Shown here piece after piece: positions 24,220 through 31,821 of a DNA stretch of 39,927 nt. Each line of letters starts with the position of its first letter. Position 1 is the first letter of the stretch. The DNA is from a virus. The stretch is from positions 1-39,927 of the IMG/VR virus record IMGVR_UViG_3300007640_000075; one strand, 5' to 3'. The translations under genes and the position numbers were made by a program. Under the pieces are notes generated by a model that was not told the origin of the DNA, ran no database searches, and saw nothing but the letters and a program-made list of their open reading frames with translations.

Positions 24220-26723
24220 TGACATGGCAGGCTCGCCGCGGGACCGAGACGCACAGAGCGGGGCGCGCCGTGGCGAGCTTTGACGCCGACCAGATCCGGC
24301 GGGACAACCCGTTGGCGGAATACCTCGCCAAGCGGGGCGTGGTGCTCCGCAAGAACGGGCAGGAGTGGACGGGCTGCTGCCCGTTCCACGCCGAGGACAC
24401 GCCTTCGTTCACCGTCTACCCGGGTCGGAACGGGCATCAGCAGTTCCATTGCTTCGGCTGCGACGCCAAGGGCGATGTGATCGGGTTCGTGGAGCGGTGG
24501 GACAGCACCGACTTCAAGGGCGCGTGCGAGATCCTGGGCGGCGAGCGCGAGGCCACAGTGGGGCTCAAGCCCGCGCCGCCGGCCGCGCCCGCCGTGGACA
24601 TCTATGCCGCCTGGACGGCGAGGCTGCCGGGCGAGGACGCGCCGCCGATCGAATCCGGCGAGCGAACGCCGATGATCGTCAACCCGAAGCGGCCCGACCG
24701 CCCGTCGCCGCGCTACACCCCGACCGCGGTCTATCCCTACCGGATGAGCGACGGCCGCCTGATCGGCTACGTCCTGCGCGTCGAGATCAAGGGCCGCAAG
24801 CTCACGCCGCTGATCCTGTGGTGCCAGCACGCCGAGACCGGCGAGCTGACGTGGTGCCACCGGCCGTTCACCGGGCCGAGGCGGCTGTACAATCTGCCGG
24901 CCTTCGCCGCCCGCCCAGACGCCCAGGTGCTCGTGGTCGAGGGGGAGAAGTGCGCCGACGCCGCCGCGCGGCTGCTGCCGAAGGCGGTCGCGACGACGTG
25001 GCAGGGCGGGGGCAAGGCGGTCGGAAAATCCGATTGGAGCCCCGTCAGGGGCCGTGACGTTCTGATCTGGCCCGACAATGACGCCGAAGGGCTCAAGGCC
25101 GCCCAGGAGGCCGGCAGGCTCGCCAGCGAGGCCGGCGCGGCCCGTGTCCGGATCATCGACCCGCCGCAGGACGCGGCCCCGGTCGGTTGGGACATCGCGG
25201 ATGCGGAGGCTGAGGGCTGGGACAAGGCCCGCGTGCTGGCCTACGCGAAAGCCAGGGCTCGGCCGTGGCGGGACGCGCCCGACACCACCACGACCGAGCC
25301 GCCGGCCGCCACGAGCGAGGAGCGGCGGTCTGATGAACCGCCCCCCGAGCAGCGGGGCGAGCGCAAGACGGAGACGAAGCCCGCGCTCAAGCCACTGTCC
25401 CAGGAGAAGGCAGAGGAAGATCCGCAGCGCAAGGCCGCGAACGTGGTCCCGATTCGGAAGGTGCGGGACAACTCCGACGACTGGATGCGGCACCTAGAGC
25501 TGGACCAGAACAACCGGCCCATCCCGAAGATCATGACCAACATCGTCGGGTATCTACAGCACCACCCGGCGATGGTGGGCGTGATCGCCAAGGACGTGTT
25601 CGCGAACCAGATCGTGCTGACCAAGCGCCCGCCCTGGGACAAGTCGCCCGGCGAGTGGCAACCGCGCCAGATCATCGACGCCGATGCGGTCGCGGCCGTG
25701 AAGTGGCTGGACCGGCCGGGCATGAAAACCGGCGTCGCCAACGTCAACGCCGCGATCACGCTCGTTGCCGAGGAAAACAAATACGACCCGGCGCTCGAAT
25801 ACTTCGAGGCGCTGAAATGGGATGGCATCCCGCGGCTGCACACCGGGCCGGACGGCCGCTCGTTCCTCGAACGCTACATGGGCGCGAAGCCGACCAGCAG
25901 CGGCATCGAGCGCGCGTTCGGCATGCGCTGGCTGATCTCGGCCGTGTCGCGGAACCTCACGGAGGAGCGGGCCGGCGAGAAGGTGGACACCATGCTCGTG
26001 CTCGAAGGCCGGCAAGGCATGATGAAATCGACCGCCCTCGAAGTGCTGGCGACCCTGGGCAAGCATCGGTTCTTCACGTCGGGGGTCAACGACATCGCGT
26101 CGAAAGACGGCATCATGCAGATGCAGGGGTCCGTCATCGTGGAATTCGATGAGTTGTCCGCGATCAACAAGGCGGATACGGAGACGATCAAGGGGTTCCT
26201 GTCGCGCCGGGTCGATAAGATCCGCCTGCCCTATGAGCGCCAGCCCGTGAACCTGCCGCGCCGGTTCGTCTGCGCCGGCACCATGAACCCGCGCGGTCTG
26301 GGCTACCTGAAGGACCCGACCGGCGCGCGCAGGTTCTGGCCGGTATTCGTGCAGCAGCCGGCAGACATCGAGGCCCTGGCCGCGGATCGCGATCAGCTCT
26401 GGGCCGAGGCCGTCCACCTCTATCGGATCGGGGAGCCGTGGTGGTTGCAGGGCGATGAAGTCGCCCACGCCGAAGTCGAGCAGCGCAAGCGGTTCCAGGC
26501 CGACCCATGGGCCGACTTGCTTGACGAGTGGCTGGCGACCGTCGTCGGGCCGATCACAGTCTCGACAGCATTCCGTATGCTCAACGTGCCGATGCATCTA
26601 CGCACTGATGCAGCGCAACAAAGGATCTTGGGGCATCTCGTGGCTAACGGCTACGTACGTACTGTGAAGAAGCACGGCAACGGCAAGCTCACAGTCTTCG
26701 TGAAGGCCGACGCGCATGGCTGA
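24219..26723 (+). CDS. Primase-helicase: CHC2 zinc finger, Toprim and VapE ATPase
   Basis: This 834-aa protein probably primes and unwinds phage DNA. Start GTG 24219 has GGAGG 6 nt upstream; a later GTG at 24270 is possible. Residues 20-105 are a CHC2-type zinc-binding domain (C54, H57, C78, C81). Residues 235-330 are a Toprim domain (E241 in VVEGEK, D286 and D288 in WPDND). A charged linker (350-405) leads to a VirE/VapE-type P-loop ATPase (about 520-760) with Walker A G597-S604 (GRQGMMKS) and Walker B D644-E645 (VEFDELS). VapE domains are common in phages, satellites and plasmids as replicative helicases. The plus operon continues with a 77-aa gene overlapping its end by 8 nt. Confidence 0.9.
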   Translation: MTWQARRGTETHRAGRAVASFDADQIRRDNPLAEYLAKRGVVLRKNGQEWTGCCPFHAEDTPSFTVYPGRNGHQQFHCFGCDAKGDVIGFVERWDSTDFKGACEILGGEREATVGLKPAPPAAPAVDIYAAWTARLPGEDAPPIESGERTPMIVNPKRPDRPSPRYTPTAVYPYRMSDGRLIGYVLRVEIKGRKLTPLILWCQHAETGELTWCHRPFTGPRRLYNLPAFAARPDAQVLVVEGEKCADAAARLLPKAVATTWQGGGKAVGKSDWSPVRGRDVLIWPDNDAEGLKAAQEAGRLASEAGAARVRIIDPPQDAAPVGWDIADAEAEGWDKARVLAYAKARARPWRDAPDTTTTEPPAATSEERRSDEPPPEQRGERKTETKPALKPLSQEKAEEDPQRKAANVVPIRKVRDNSDDWMRHLELDQNNRPIPKIMTNIVGYLQHHPAMVGVIAKDVFANQIVLTKRPPWDKSPGEWQPRQIIDADAVAAVKWLDRPGMKTGVANVNAAITLVAEENKYDPALEYFEALKWDGIPRLHTGPDGRSFLERYMGAKPTSSGIERAFGMRWLISAVSRNLTEERAGEKVDTMLVLEGRQGMMKSTALEVLATLGKHRFFTSGVNDIASKDGIMQMQGSVIVEFDELSAINKADTETIKGFLSRRVDKIRLPYERQPVNLPRRFVCAGTMNPRGLGYLKDPTGARRFWPVFVQQPADIEALAADRDQLWAEAVHLYRIGEPWWLQGDEVAHAEVEQRKRFQADPWADLLDEWLATVVGPITVSTAFRMLNVPMHLRTDAAQQRILGHLVANGYVRTVKKHGNGKLTVFVKADAHG

Positions 26724-26949
26724 AAAACACGGGCTCAACCAGCAGATATCCAGCCTGAACGTCTTGAGAGCTGGCGTCGCGCGCTTGGCGATCCGAGAAA
26801 TAGACAACTATGAGCGGATGGAAGCATTCCACTTAAAGGTAATAGATGAAGCGATTGCAACCCTGAGCTTCATGCAGGCTCACGAGGCTGTGATACGCCA
26901 AGCAATCCGCGATGCGAAAAAGCTTGACGCAGAGACAAAGGACCCATAG
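26716..26949 (+). CDS. Small helical protein after the primase gene
   Basis: The 77-aa protein overlaps the primase end by 8 nt. It is almost all alpha-helical (NVLRAGVARLAIREIDNYE, then VIDEAIATLSFMQAHEAVI). No domain was recognised. A short hydrophobic frame runs antisense to it behind its own leader motif. Confidence 0.6.
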   Translation: MAEKHGLNQQISSLNVLRAGVARLAIREIDNYERMEAFHLKVIDEAIATLSFMQAHEAVIRQAIRDAKKLDAETKDP

Positions 26950-26970
26950 GAGTCCGCCCAGGAGCAACAT
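26833..26970 (-). CDS. Possible 45-aa hydrophobic peptide, antisense, with leader motif
   Basis: Behind a leader motif that is nearly identical over about 25 bp to that of the VRR-NUC gene, ATG 26970 opens a frame for MLLLGGLLWVLCLCVKLF followed by a mixed polar/hydrophobic tail. It lies mostly antisense to the 77-aa plus-strand gene. It could be a small membrane peptide (for instance toxin-like) or only an antisense RNA start. The main support is the leader; the coding case is weak. Confidence 0.3.
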   Translation of the reverse strand: MLLLGGLLWVLCLCVKLFRIADCLAYHSLVSLHEAQGCNRFIYYL

Positions 26971-26984
26971 CGCTCTGTCTCGTT

Positions 26985-26992
26985 TGGTCCCA
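26985..26992 (-). promoter_or_regulatory. Leader motif TGGGACCA, copy 5
   Basis: Exact core in GGTTGGGACCAAACGAGACA on the minus strand, 14 nt before ATG 26970. It matches copy 6 over roughly 25 bp with about one or two differences. No annotated-size gene lies downstream in this direction. Confidence 0.5.
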
Positions 26993-27003
26993 ACCACGAG
27001 AGG

Positions 27004-27043
27004 AACGCCCGACACCAGTGATGGTGGCGGGCGTTTCGCGTTT
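27004..27043 (+). terminator. Terminator of the early plus operon
   Basis: AACGCCCG (27004-27011) pairs with CGGGCGTT (27028-27035), with an inner CACC/GGTG stem, followed by the T-rich TTTCGCGTTTC. It ends the transcript that carries the primase. The rest of 27044-27233 holds no recognised gene; it may contain resolvase binding sites. Confidence 0.6.
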
Positions 27044-27233
27044 CTGGGCTAAGCAGTCCTCGCGCTTTATTTAACATACAGCAGCGTTGCATGGGTTCAT
27101 CACGCCCGCACGTGCCCGAAAGGGTACGCCCTTGAATGACATCTTGACGATTGTTCTTGAAGCGCCCGCAAGGGTCGGTTTAGTCTTTCGGGCATCGCTT
27201 CCAGAATTACACAGCCTTACGGGCAGATCTGAA

Positions 27234-27875
27234 TTGCGGACGATCCTCTACGCGCGCGTCTCCACGGTCGAGCAGACCATTGCGCATCAGGAGGCGCAGG
27301 CGCGCGCCGCCGGCTTCGAGATTGACGAGGTGGTGGCCGACGACGGCGTGTCCGGCGTGAGCGTGCCGCTGGCCGAGAGGCCGCAGGGCCGCCGGCTCTT
27401 CGACATGCTGCGAGCCGGCGACGTGCTCGTGGTGCGCTGGATCGATCGTCTGGGCCGCAACTATGCCGACGTGACCGATAACGTCCGCAAGCTGATCGCA
27501 CGCGGCGTGACGATCCGCACCGTGATCAACGGCCTGACCTTCGACGGCACGGCGACCGACCCGATGCAGATGGCCGTCAGAGACGCGATGCTCGGGTTCA
27601 TGGCCGCCATGGCCCAGGCGCAAGGGGAGGTCACGCGCGAGGCGCAGCGGGCCGGCATCGCCCACGCCAGGGCCGACCAGGCGAAGTACCGCGGCCGGAA
27701 ACCCGCCTACAGCCGCGAGCAGCTCGACACGGTGTTGGCGCAGCTCGCGTCCGGCGTCGGGCTCTCCGAGGCCGGCAGGGCGGCCGGGATGTCCCGGCAG
27801 GCGGTCTACCGGATTCGCGAGGACATGGCCTCCGCGATGGCCGCCCTGAAGCGATGGGAGAAAGAGCCCCGATAG
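27234..27875 (+). CDS. Serine resolvase/invertase
   Basis: This 213-aa small serine recombinase probably resolves genome multimers. The catalytic Ser is S10 in ILYARVSTVEQ, with R8 and the DRLGRN motif (R72, R75) completing the active site; a C-terminal helix-turn-helix (GLSEAGRAAGMSRQAVYRI) binds DNA. I chose TTG 27234 because family members begin two to five residues before the first strand; an upstream ATG at 27087 would add 49 residues without family likeness. The size excludes a large serine integrase. Convergent with the partition pair and adjacent to an iteron block, it fits a plasmid-type dimer-resolution role. Confidence 0.85.
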   Translation: MRTILYARVSTVEQTIAHQEAQARAAGFEIDEVVADDGVSGVSVPLAERPQGRRLFDMLRAGDVLVVRWIDRLGRNYADVTDNVRKLIARGVTIRTVINGLTFDGTATDPMQMAVRDAMLGFMAAMAQAQGEVTREAQRAGIAHARADQAKYRGRKPAYSREQLDTVLAQLASGVGLSEAGRAAGMSRQAVYRIREDMASAMAALKRWEKEPR

Positions 27876-27900
27876 ACCGATGCACCGATAGACCGAAATC
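27869..27900. repeat. Four 8-bp iterons between resolvase and partition genes
   Basis: Contiguous octamers CCGATAGA, CCGATGCA, CCGATAGA, CCGAAATC. The first contains the resolvase stop codon. The same CCGAtNNN octamer is repeated six times upstream of parA (28813-28860), so this block may be a second partition-complex binding site. Confidence 0.65.
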
Positions 27901-27902
27901 GG

Positions 27903-28139
27903 TCAGTAGCCCTTCGCCCGCAGGTATGCGGTCAGGGCGGCGTCAACCACGGCCTGCATCTTAACGTCAGTGTCGGCCGCCATCTTGCGAATCGCCCGGT
28001 AGTGCGCCTGCCGCACGTAGAGCGACAGCTTGCGCCGGGCGTTCGGATCGTCGGGCAGCGGGGCTGGCGCGTCTGCCGGCTCCGGAGCGTCCGCCTCGAT
28101 CGGCGCGATGTCGCCCAGCCTACCGCGCGCCCGGCTCAT
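27903..28139 (-). CDS. Ribbon-helix-helix partition protein (ParG-like)
   Basis: The 78-aa protein overlaps the parA stop by 4 nt (ATGA). The N-terminal 35 residues are flexible and Ala/Pro/Asp-rich; the C-terminal part RRKLSLYVRQAHYRAIRKM then AVVDAALTAYLRAKG is a ribbon-helix-helix DNA-binding domain. In type Ib partition systems such a dimer binds short centromere repeats, represses its own operon and stimulates the ATPase through its flexible N-terminus. Gene order (ATPase first, small RHH second) and flanking 8-bp iterons fit this model. The partner role is inferred from context. Confidence 0.72.
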   Translation of the reverse strand: MSRARGRLGDIAPIEADAPEPADAPAPLPDDPNARRKLSLYVRQAHYRAIRKMAADTDVKMQAVVDAALTAYLRAKGY

Positions 28140-28810
28140 GCCGACACCTTCGCGGCGAGCCCGAGCTTGCCCCGCGTCCAGTCCCACACCGCGCGGAACT
28201 CATCGACCGCGCGCTGTTCCGCGTCGGTCAATCCCGATATCTCGAAAACGGTTTGCCCCGATATCAGCGTTTCGGGAATTACCGATTTCTGGTGGATCAC
28301 CACGTCGAGCACCGGCAGTCGCGAGGCGTTCAGGTATTCGATTGCCTCGCGCTCTGGGCGCGCGGTGTTTGTCACGGCGGCCGACACCACCACGGCGAAG
28401 GGCACTTTGCTCCCGCGCATAAGCTGGATGAACGGCGGCAGGGCCTTGATGTCGTCGGCGGTCGGCCGCATCGGCACGAGCACGAGATCGGCCGCCTTCG
28501 CGGCGTTGAGCGCGATCGGCCCGTTGAGCGAGCCCGGCGTATCGATGAACACGACTTCGGTGCCGCGGGCCTTGAGGCCGGCGAGGGCGGCGAACAGGTG
28601 GCGCTCGTTCGGGGACAGCTCGACGTGGACGTGCGGCGCGCCGTGGCCCTGCTTGGCCCGCGTGTCGCCCCAGTCGCGGCAACCGCCCTGCTGGTCCGTG
28701 TCGAGGATCGCCGCCGCGTACCCTTCGCGATGGGCCGCGACGGCGAGGTGCCGGCAGAGCGTCGTTTTCGACGCCCCGCCCTTCTGGCTGGCTATGGTTA
28801 CGACCCGCAT
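28136..28810 (-). CDS. parA: ParA-family partition ATPase
   Basis: The 224-aa protein has the deviant Walker A motif QKGGASKTTL (signature Lys at K10 and K15), A' motif with D37 and D39 (ILDTDQQG), and Walker B ending at D90 (VVFIDTPG). It lacks the N-terminal helix-turn-helix of long ParA proteins, which places it with short (type Ib, ParF-like) partition ATPases that rely on a small DNA-binding partner. That partner is encoded next with a 4-nt overlap. Six iterons start 3 nt before its ATG. Its presence in a podovirus genome implies stable maintenance as an extrachromosomal plasmid. Confidence 0.88.
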   Translation of the reverse strand: MRVVTIASQKGGASKTTLCRHLAVAAHREGYAAAILDTDQQGGCRDWGDTRAKQGHGAPHVHVELSPNERHLFAALAGLKARGTEVVFIDTPGSLNGPIALNAAKAADLVLVPMRPTADDIKALPPFIQLMRGSKVPFAVVVSAAVTNTARPEREAIEYLNASRLPVLDVVIHQKSVIPETLISGQTVFEISGLTDAEQRAVDEFRAVWDWTRGKLGLAAKVSA

Positions 28811-28812
28811 TT

Positions 28813-28860
28813 ACCGATTCTCCGATGCACCGACGAGCCGATACACCGATGCACCGATAT
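28813..28860. repeat. Six 8-bp iterons upstream of parA: candidate centromere/operator
   Basis: Contiguous octamers CCGATTCT, CCGATGCA, CCGACGAG, CCGATACA, CCGATGCA, CCGATATG. All share CCGA at the same phase, and two are identical. The position directly before parA and the octamer period suit binding by ribbon-helix-helix dimers, both as parS and as autoregulatory operator. Confidence 0.78.
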
Positions 28861-29018
28861 GCGGAAGAGAGCGGATGCCCCCTCTGCCGTCGTTTCAGGG
28901 CGCCGCGAAGGGCCTGAAAACGGCCTCGCCCCTCAATCTGCCCCACATTCTGCGCGGCCTGAACGGATGCCGCCGGCCGAGCCTTCGCGCTCTGTCACCG
29001 CCTCGACGTTGTGGGCGA
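28861..29018. promoter_or_regulatory. Region upstream of parA with inverted and direct repeats
   Basis: No gene is seen. It contains TTTCAGG (28893-28899) facing CCTGAAA (28913-28919), and TGCCCCACATTC (28939-28950), a 12-bp direct repeat of the same sequence at 29035-29046. The latter copy pairs with ATGTGGGG (29021-29028) as a perfect 8-bp inverted repeat at the end of the zinc-protein gene. These may regulate parA or end the upstream transcript; the U-tract is poor. Confidence 0.4.
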
Positions 29019-29291
29019 TTATGTGGGGTGCCGTTGCCCCACATTCCGACCCTCACGGCGGGCCTGCATCTCCTGATACGGGAAGGCCGGGCGGTCTTCG
29101 GGGCTCGTGACCTTGGTGCAAATCGTGATCCCATCATCCCTCCGGGACCAATAGTTGATCCCATGATGTCCCTCGGCGCACGCCTCGCAATAGTAGGCTC
29201 GCGTTGAACTGTTCCACCAGTTGTTGCCCTTGATAGGCTTCTGGCAGTCCGTTCGATTGCAATTGCCGTCGAATACGCCCTTGGTGCTCAT
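29019..29291 (-). CDS. Small zinc-ribbon phage protein
   Basis: The 90-aa protein (ATG 29291) has MSTKGVFDGNCNRTDCQ, NNWWNSSTRAYYCEACA and a downstream helix. The C-x4-C then C-x2-C spacing, with WxNxSTRxYYC between, is a zinc-ribbon-like pattern seen in many podovirus early proteins of unknown function. It lies in the helicase/nuclease operon. The longer frame to 29456 is low-complexity and rejected. Confidence 0.75.
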   Translation of the reverse strand: MSTKGVFDGNCNRTDCQKPIKGNNWWNSSTRAYYCEACAEGHHGINYWSRRDDGITICTKVTSPEDRPAFPYQEMQARREGRNVGQRHPT

Positions 29292-29331
29292 ATCCCTGTC
29301 CTTCCCTGTGCTGGCGGATTTCCCCTCCGCG

Positions 29332-29523
29332 CTATTCCCAACAGTCCATATCGGCGTCGGCGCAGTCCTCGGGGCTCTCCCCGTCCTGATGCTGGTCCGC
29401 ATAGTAGCTCGGCGCTGTGCCGCGGGCGTATTCCTCGATTGAGCTGCCGTCGTCAAATGTCTTGCGCCCCGCCAGCCGGAGCATTTCGGCTGTGAAGCGG
29501 TCGCAAAATTCCTGCTCGGTCAT
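29332..29523 (-). CDS. Small acidic protein of the helicase operon
   Basis: The 63-aa protein has GGGAGA upstream of ATG 29523. The N-terminal helix (MTEQEFCDRFTAEMLRLAG) is followed by an acidic C-terminus (DGESPEDCADADMDCWE). Unknown function; strong negative charge could suggest DNA mimicry or regulation, but this is only suggestive. Confidence 0.6.
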   Translation of the reverse strand: MTEQEFCDRFTAEMLRLAGRKTFDDGSSIEEYARGTAPSYYADQHQDGESPEDCADADMDCWE

Positions 29524-29559
29524 GATCCTGTCTCCCTGTTCGACGGAGTTCCCGTCCGC

Positions 29560-29952
29560 CTAGATCAGCACCGGGCCAAGGGCGGCAACGCCGTCCTCGA
29601 CGTTCTTGACCACGGCCGCGTACCCGCCGGCCTCGCGCACAGCCCGCACGAATGCGGCCTGCTCGTCCGTGGTCGGCACGCCCGGCGTCTTCACCTCCAA
29701 CGCCGTGAAAACCGCGACGCGGCGACCAACCATGTCCGCCGTCACCACGACCGGTGTCCAGCCGATGATGTCGCTGGACCCCTTACACAGGCCCGCGTGT
29801 AGCGGCCTGGGGTTGGCAAGAGTGACCGTCTCGGCCGTCTTGCGCACGATCCGCCCGACCCAGCCCAGGCCCACGTTCTGACGGAACAGCCTAGCCCCTT
29901 GCTTCGACGCTGCCTTGAGCAGCGGATTGGTGATGTCTCTCTCGCTCATCAT
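29560..29952 (-). CDS. VRR-NUC domain nuclease
   Basis: This 130-aa stand-alone VRR-NUC protein belongs to the PD-(D/E)XK fold, with D61 in KGSSDIIGW and E86-x-K88 in ALEVKTPG. Such small phage nucleases are thought to cleave branched DNA, working with helicases. The start is ATG 29952 (a second ATG follows at 29949), 15 nt after a TGGGACCA leader. It lies 27 nt downstream of the helicase gene, consistent with a shared recombination or DNA-processing role. Confidence 0.85.
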   Translation of the reverse strand: MMSERDITNPLLKAASKQGARLFRQNVGLGWVGRIVRKTAETVTLANPRPLHAGLCKGSSDIIGWTPVVVTADMVGRRVAVFTALEVKTPGVPTTDEQAAFVRAVREAGGYAAVVKNVEDGVAALGPVLI

Positions 29953-29967
29953 CGCCTCTGTCTGGTT

Positions 29968-29975
29968 TGGTCCCA
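29968..29975 (-). promoter_or_regulatory. Leader motif TGGGACCA, copy 6
   Basis: Exact core in GTTGGGACCAAACCAGACAG, 15 nt before the VRR-NUC ATG. It sits between helicase stop and nuclease start. No -35 box was found, and the extended match to copy 5 argues for a functional element. Confidence 0.55.
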
Positions 29976-29979
29976 ACCA

Positions 29980-31449
29980 CTACCAGCGCTTCTGTGCAGC
30001 TGCTTGTTCTTCCACCCTCCTGTTACGCGCAGTCCAAAGATGCGCCGCCCACTCGACAGGTTTCGCGTAGCCGCGCGCCTTGCCGACCTTCACGAGATCT
30101 TCGACGCTGTTGCACTCTTTCTCCTGTTGCGCCCGGAACGCCCGCAGCGCGGCCTTATCGACCGGCTGCAACTGGTCCTCCGTCTCTTCCGGCATCCGGC
30201 CTTCCTTGACCGGGTACGGCTCGCCGCAGAAGTCGCACGCCGGCTTGTTCGCGGCGGCCGTGGCGAAGCAGTTCGGGCAGACCTTGATCGGCGCGGCCTC
30301 AATATCGACGGGCTTGCGCTTCTTGGCCTTCGCCCGCGGCGCGAGCTGCCATTCACGGTCGTCATCCGGCAGGCCGTGGGTCAGCAGGTTGCCGGCATGG
30401 TCGAGGATGATCGCCGGGCTGTCCTTCGGCCGCAGCGCCCGGCCGACCTGCTGCATGTACATCGCGAGCGACTTCGTGGGTCGGGCCATGCCCACGCACT
30501 CGATCGTCACGTCTTGCCCGGCCTGGGCGGCGAGGTCATAGCCCTCACCGAACAGATTGACATTGCAGATAACGTCAAGCTCACCCATTGCCATTGATCG
30601 AGCAGCGGAGCGGCGAACGTCAGAAGGATCACTCCCGTCCAAGTGAACAGCAGTGACGCCAGCAGCCCGGAAAGCCCCGGCGACGTGCTGCGAATGCGCA
30701 ATACTAACGCAGAAGTAAACAGCGCGTTTGCCAGCAGCCAAGCGCCGATAATGTGCCACCATGTCCCCAACCAAAACATCGGTGTTCATCTCCTCTTCCA
30801 GTTCCTCCGCTTTGTAATCTCCTGCGCGCGTCGAGAGCGACGCGAGATCTGGGACGCTCGGCGCGAACGCCTCGTACCGCGACAGAAACCCTTGCTCGAT
30901 CAGCCAAGCGAGCGTCGGCCCACGCACGATGTCCCCGAACAGCTCATCGAGCCCTTTGCGGTCGAGCCGTTCCGGCGTGGCCGACAGGCCGATGATCTTC
31001 GAGCCGCGCGTCTTCGCCCAATTGATGATCCGCGCCCAGGTGGGCGAGCAGGCGTGATGCCCCTCGTCCACGAAGATCACGGACGGCGCGCACTCGGCCG
31101 GCACGCGGTCGAGGCGCGACTTCAGGGTATCGATCCCGCAGACTTGGGCAGGGGCGTACGGATTCCATCGCCTGCCGGCCGCGATGAACGCATGTTCCAC
31201 GCCCACGCGGTCGAGCGTCTTGCTCGTCTGATCCACGAGGAAATCCCGATGGCACACGAACCAGGGGCGTCCGCCCTTGGCTACGGCCGACTGCATCATG
31301 AACGACGACAGCACCGTCTTGCCGCCGCCGGTCGGGAGCTGCACGAGCACCGCGTCATGAACCCGGAGCTTGGCGCGGGTCTCTTGCACCATATCGGCTT
31401 GGAACGGGCGCAGCTCGATCGCTTGCGCCTTCGGTATAAACAGGCTCAC
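29980..31449 (-). CDS. SF2 DEAD/H-type helicase with C-terminal zinc finger
   Basis: The 489-aa helicase starts at GTG 31449, which overlaps the HTH gene stop (GTGA) and has GGAGG 6 nt upstream. Motif I is PTGGGKT (39-45), motif II DEGH (128-131), motif III SATPERLD (156-163), and motif VI QQVGRALRP. A zinc finger CPNC...CDFC near residue 395 follows. This RecG/UvsW-type architecture is common in phage replication and recombination modules. The longer frame to 31503 is excluded by the overlap. Confidence 0.9.
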   Translation of the reverse strand: MSLFIPKAQAIELRPFQADMVQETRAKLRVHDAVLVQLPTGGGKTVLSSFMMQSAVAKGGRPWFVCHRDFLVDQTSKTLDRVGVEHAFIAAGRRWNPYAPAQVCGIDTLKSRLDRVPAECAPSVIFVDEGHHACSPTWARIINWAKTRGSKIIGLSATPERLDRKGLDELFGDIVRGPTLAWLIEQGFLSRYEAFAPSVPDLASLSTRAGDYKAEELEEEMNTDVLVGDMVAHYRRLAAGKRAVYFCVSIAHSQHVAGAFRAAGVTAVHLDGSDPSDVRRSAARSMAMGELDVICNVNLFGEGYDLAAQAGQDVTIECVGMARPTKSLAMYMQQVGRALRPKDSPAIILDHAGNLLTHGLPDDDREWQLAPRAKAKKRKPVDIEAAPIKVCPNCFATAAANKPACDFCGEPYPVKEGRMPEETEDQLQPVDKAALRAFRAQQEKECNSVEDLVKVGKARGYAKPVEWAAHLWTARNRRVEEQAAAQKRW

Positions 31450-31781
31450 CTTCGCGCCTCCAAGAATTGACCGGTCGGGAGAGCTTGCCCGCAGCAGGGG
31501 CAAACCTGACCGTCGAGGATGTCGTGCAGAAGGGACCGGGAGATCTTGTTAGCGTCGCAGGCTTCAACGATGCGTTGATTGTACTGCGGCGGGATGTTGC
31601 CGAAGTTGCCGCGCTTGCCCGTGCTGTTCCAGCGCGAGATGACGGCGGGGCTCACTCCGATGGCGGCGGCCAAGTTCTTGTTACCGCCGTTGTTCTTGAC
31701 GGTGTTCGTCTTGGCGCGCCAGTCGCACAGCTCTGTTTTGTCTGCGAACAGCGCGCAGAGCTTGTCCACTCTCGTGGTCAT
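31446..31781 (-). CDS. HTH regulator, candidate repressor of the early region
   Basis: The 111-aa protein (ATG 31781) has a Cro/CI-like helix-turn-helix at about residues 35-60 (NLAAAIGVSPAVISRWNST). Residues 94-97 are CPCC, possibly metal-binding. It is the first gene of the minus operon that continues into the helicase, and its promoter region contains the GTTGAC inverted repeat shared with the divergent recombination operon. This makes it the best candidate to bind that operator and control both sides, but nothing in the sequence proves it. Confidence 0.75.
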   Translation of the reverse strand: MTTRVDKLCALFADKTELCDWRAKTNTVKNNGGNKNLAAAIGVSPAVISRWNSTGKRGNFGNIPPQYNQRIVEACDANKISRSLLHDILDGQVCPCCGQALPTGQFLEARR

Positions 31782-31794
31782 CGTCGTCGTCCTT

Positions 31795-31802
31795 TGGTCC
31801 CG
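31795..31802 (-). promoter_or_regulatory. Leader motif CGGGACCA, copy 7
   Basis: One-base variant, 13 nt before ATG 31781. The TTGACG box of the operator lies 35 nt upstream of its first G, with a modest -10 (TAGCAA), so transcription may begin at the GGG. Confidence 0.6.
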
Positions 31803-31821
31803 TGTCGTTGCTAACACGCCG

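Noticed and set aside
27087-27875. Serine recombinase as phage integrase
   Set aside because: Only about 213 residues beyond the family start, with a resolvase-type HTH and no zinc-ribbon or coiled-coil domains of large serine integrases; no att-like repeats seen.
27869-28860. Repeats as a CRISPR array
   Set aside because: Units are contiguous octamers without spacers and frame a partition operon.
28002-29207. 401-aa plus-strand open frame over the partition genes
   Set aside because: It is antisense to ParA and the RHH partner and shows no protein family features; low-complexity Arg/Ser/Ala composition.
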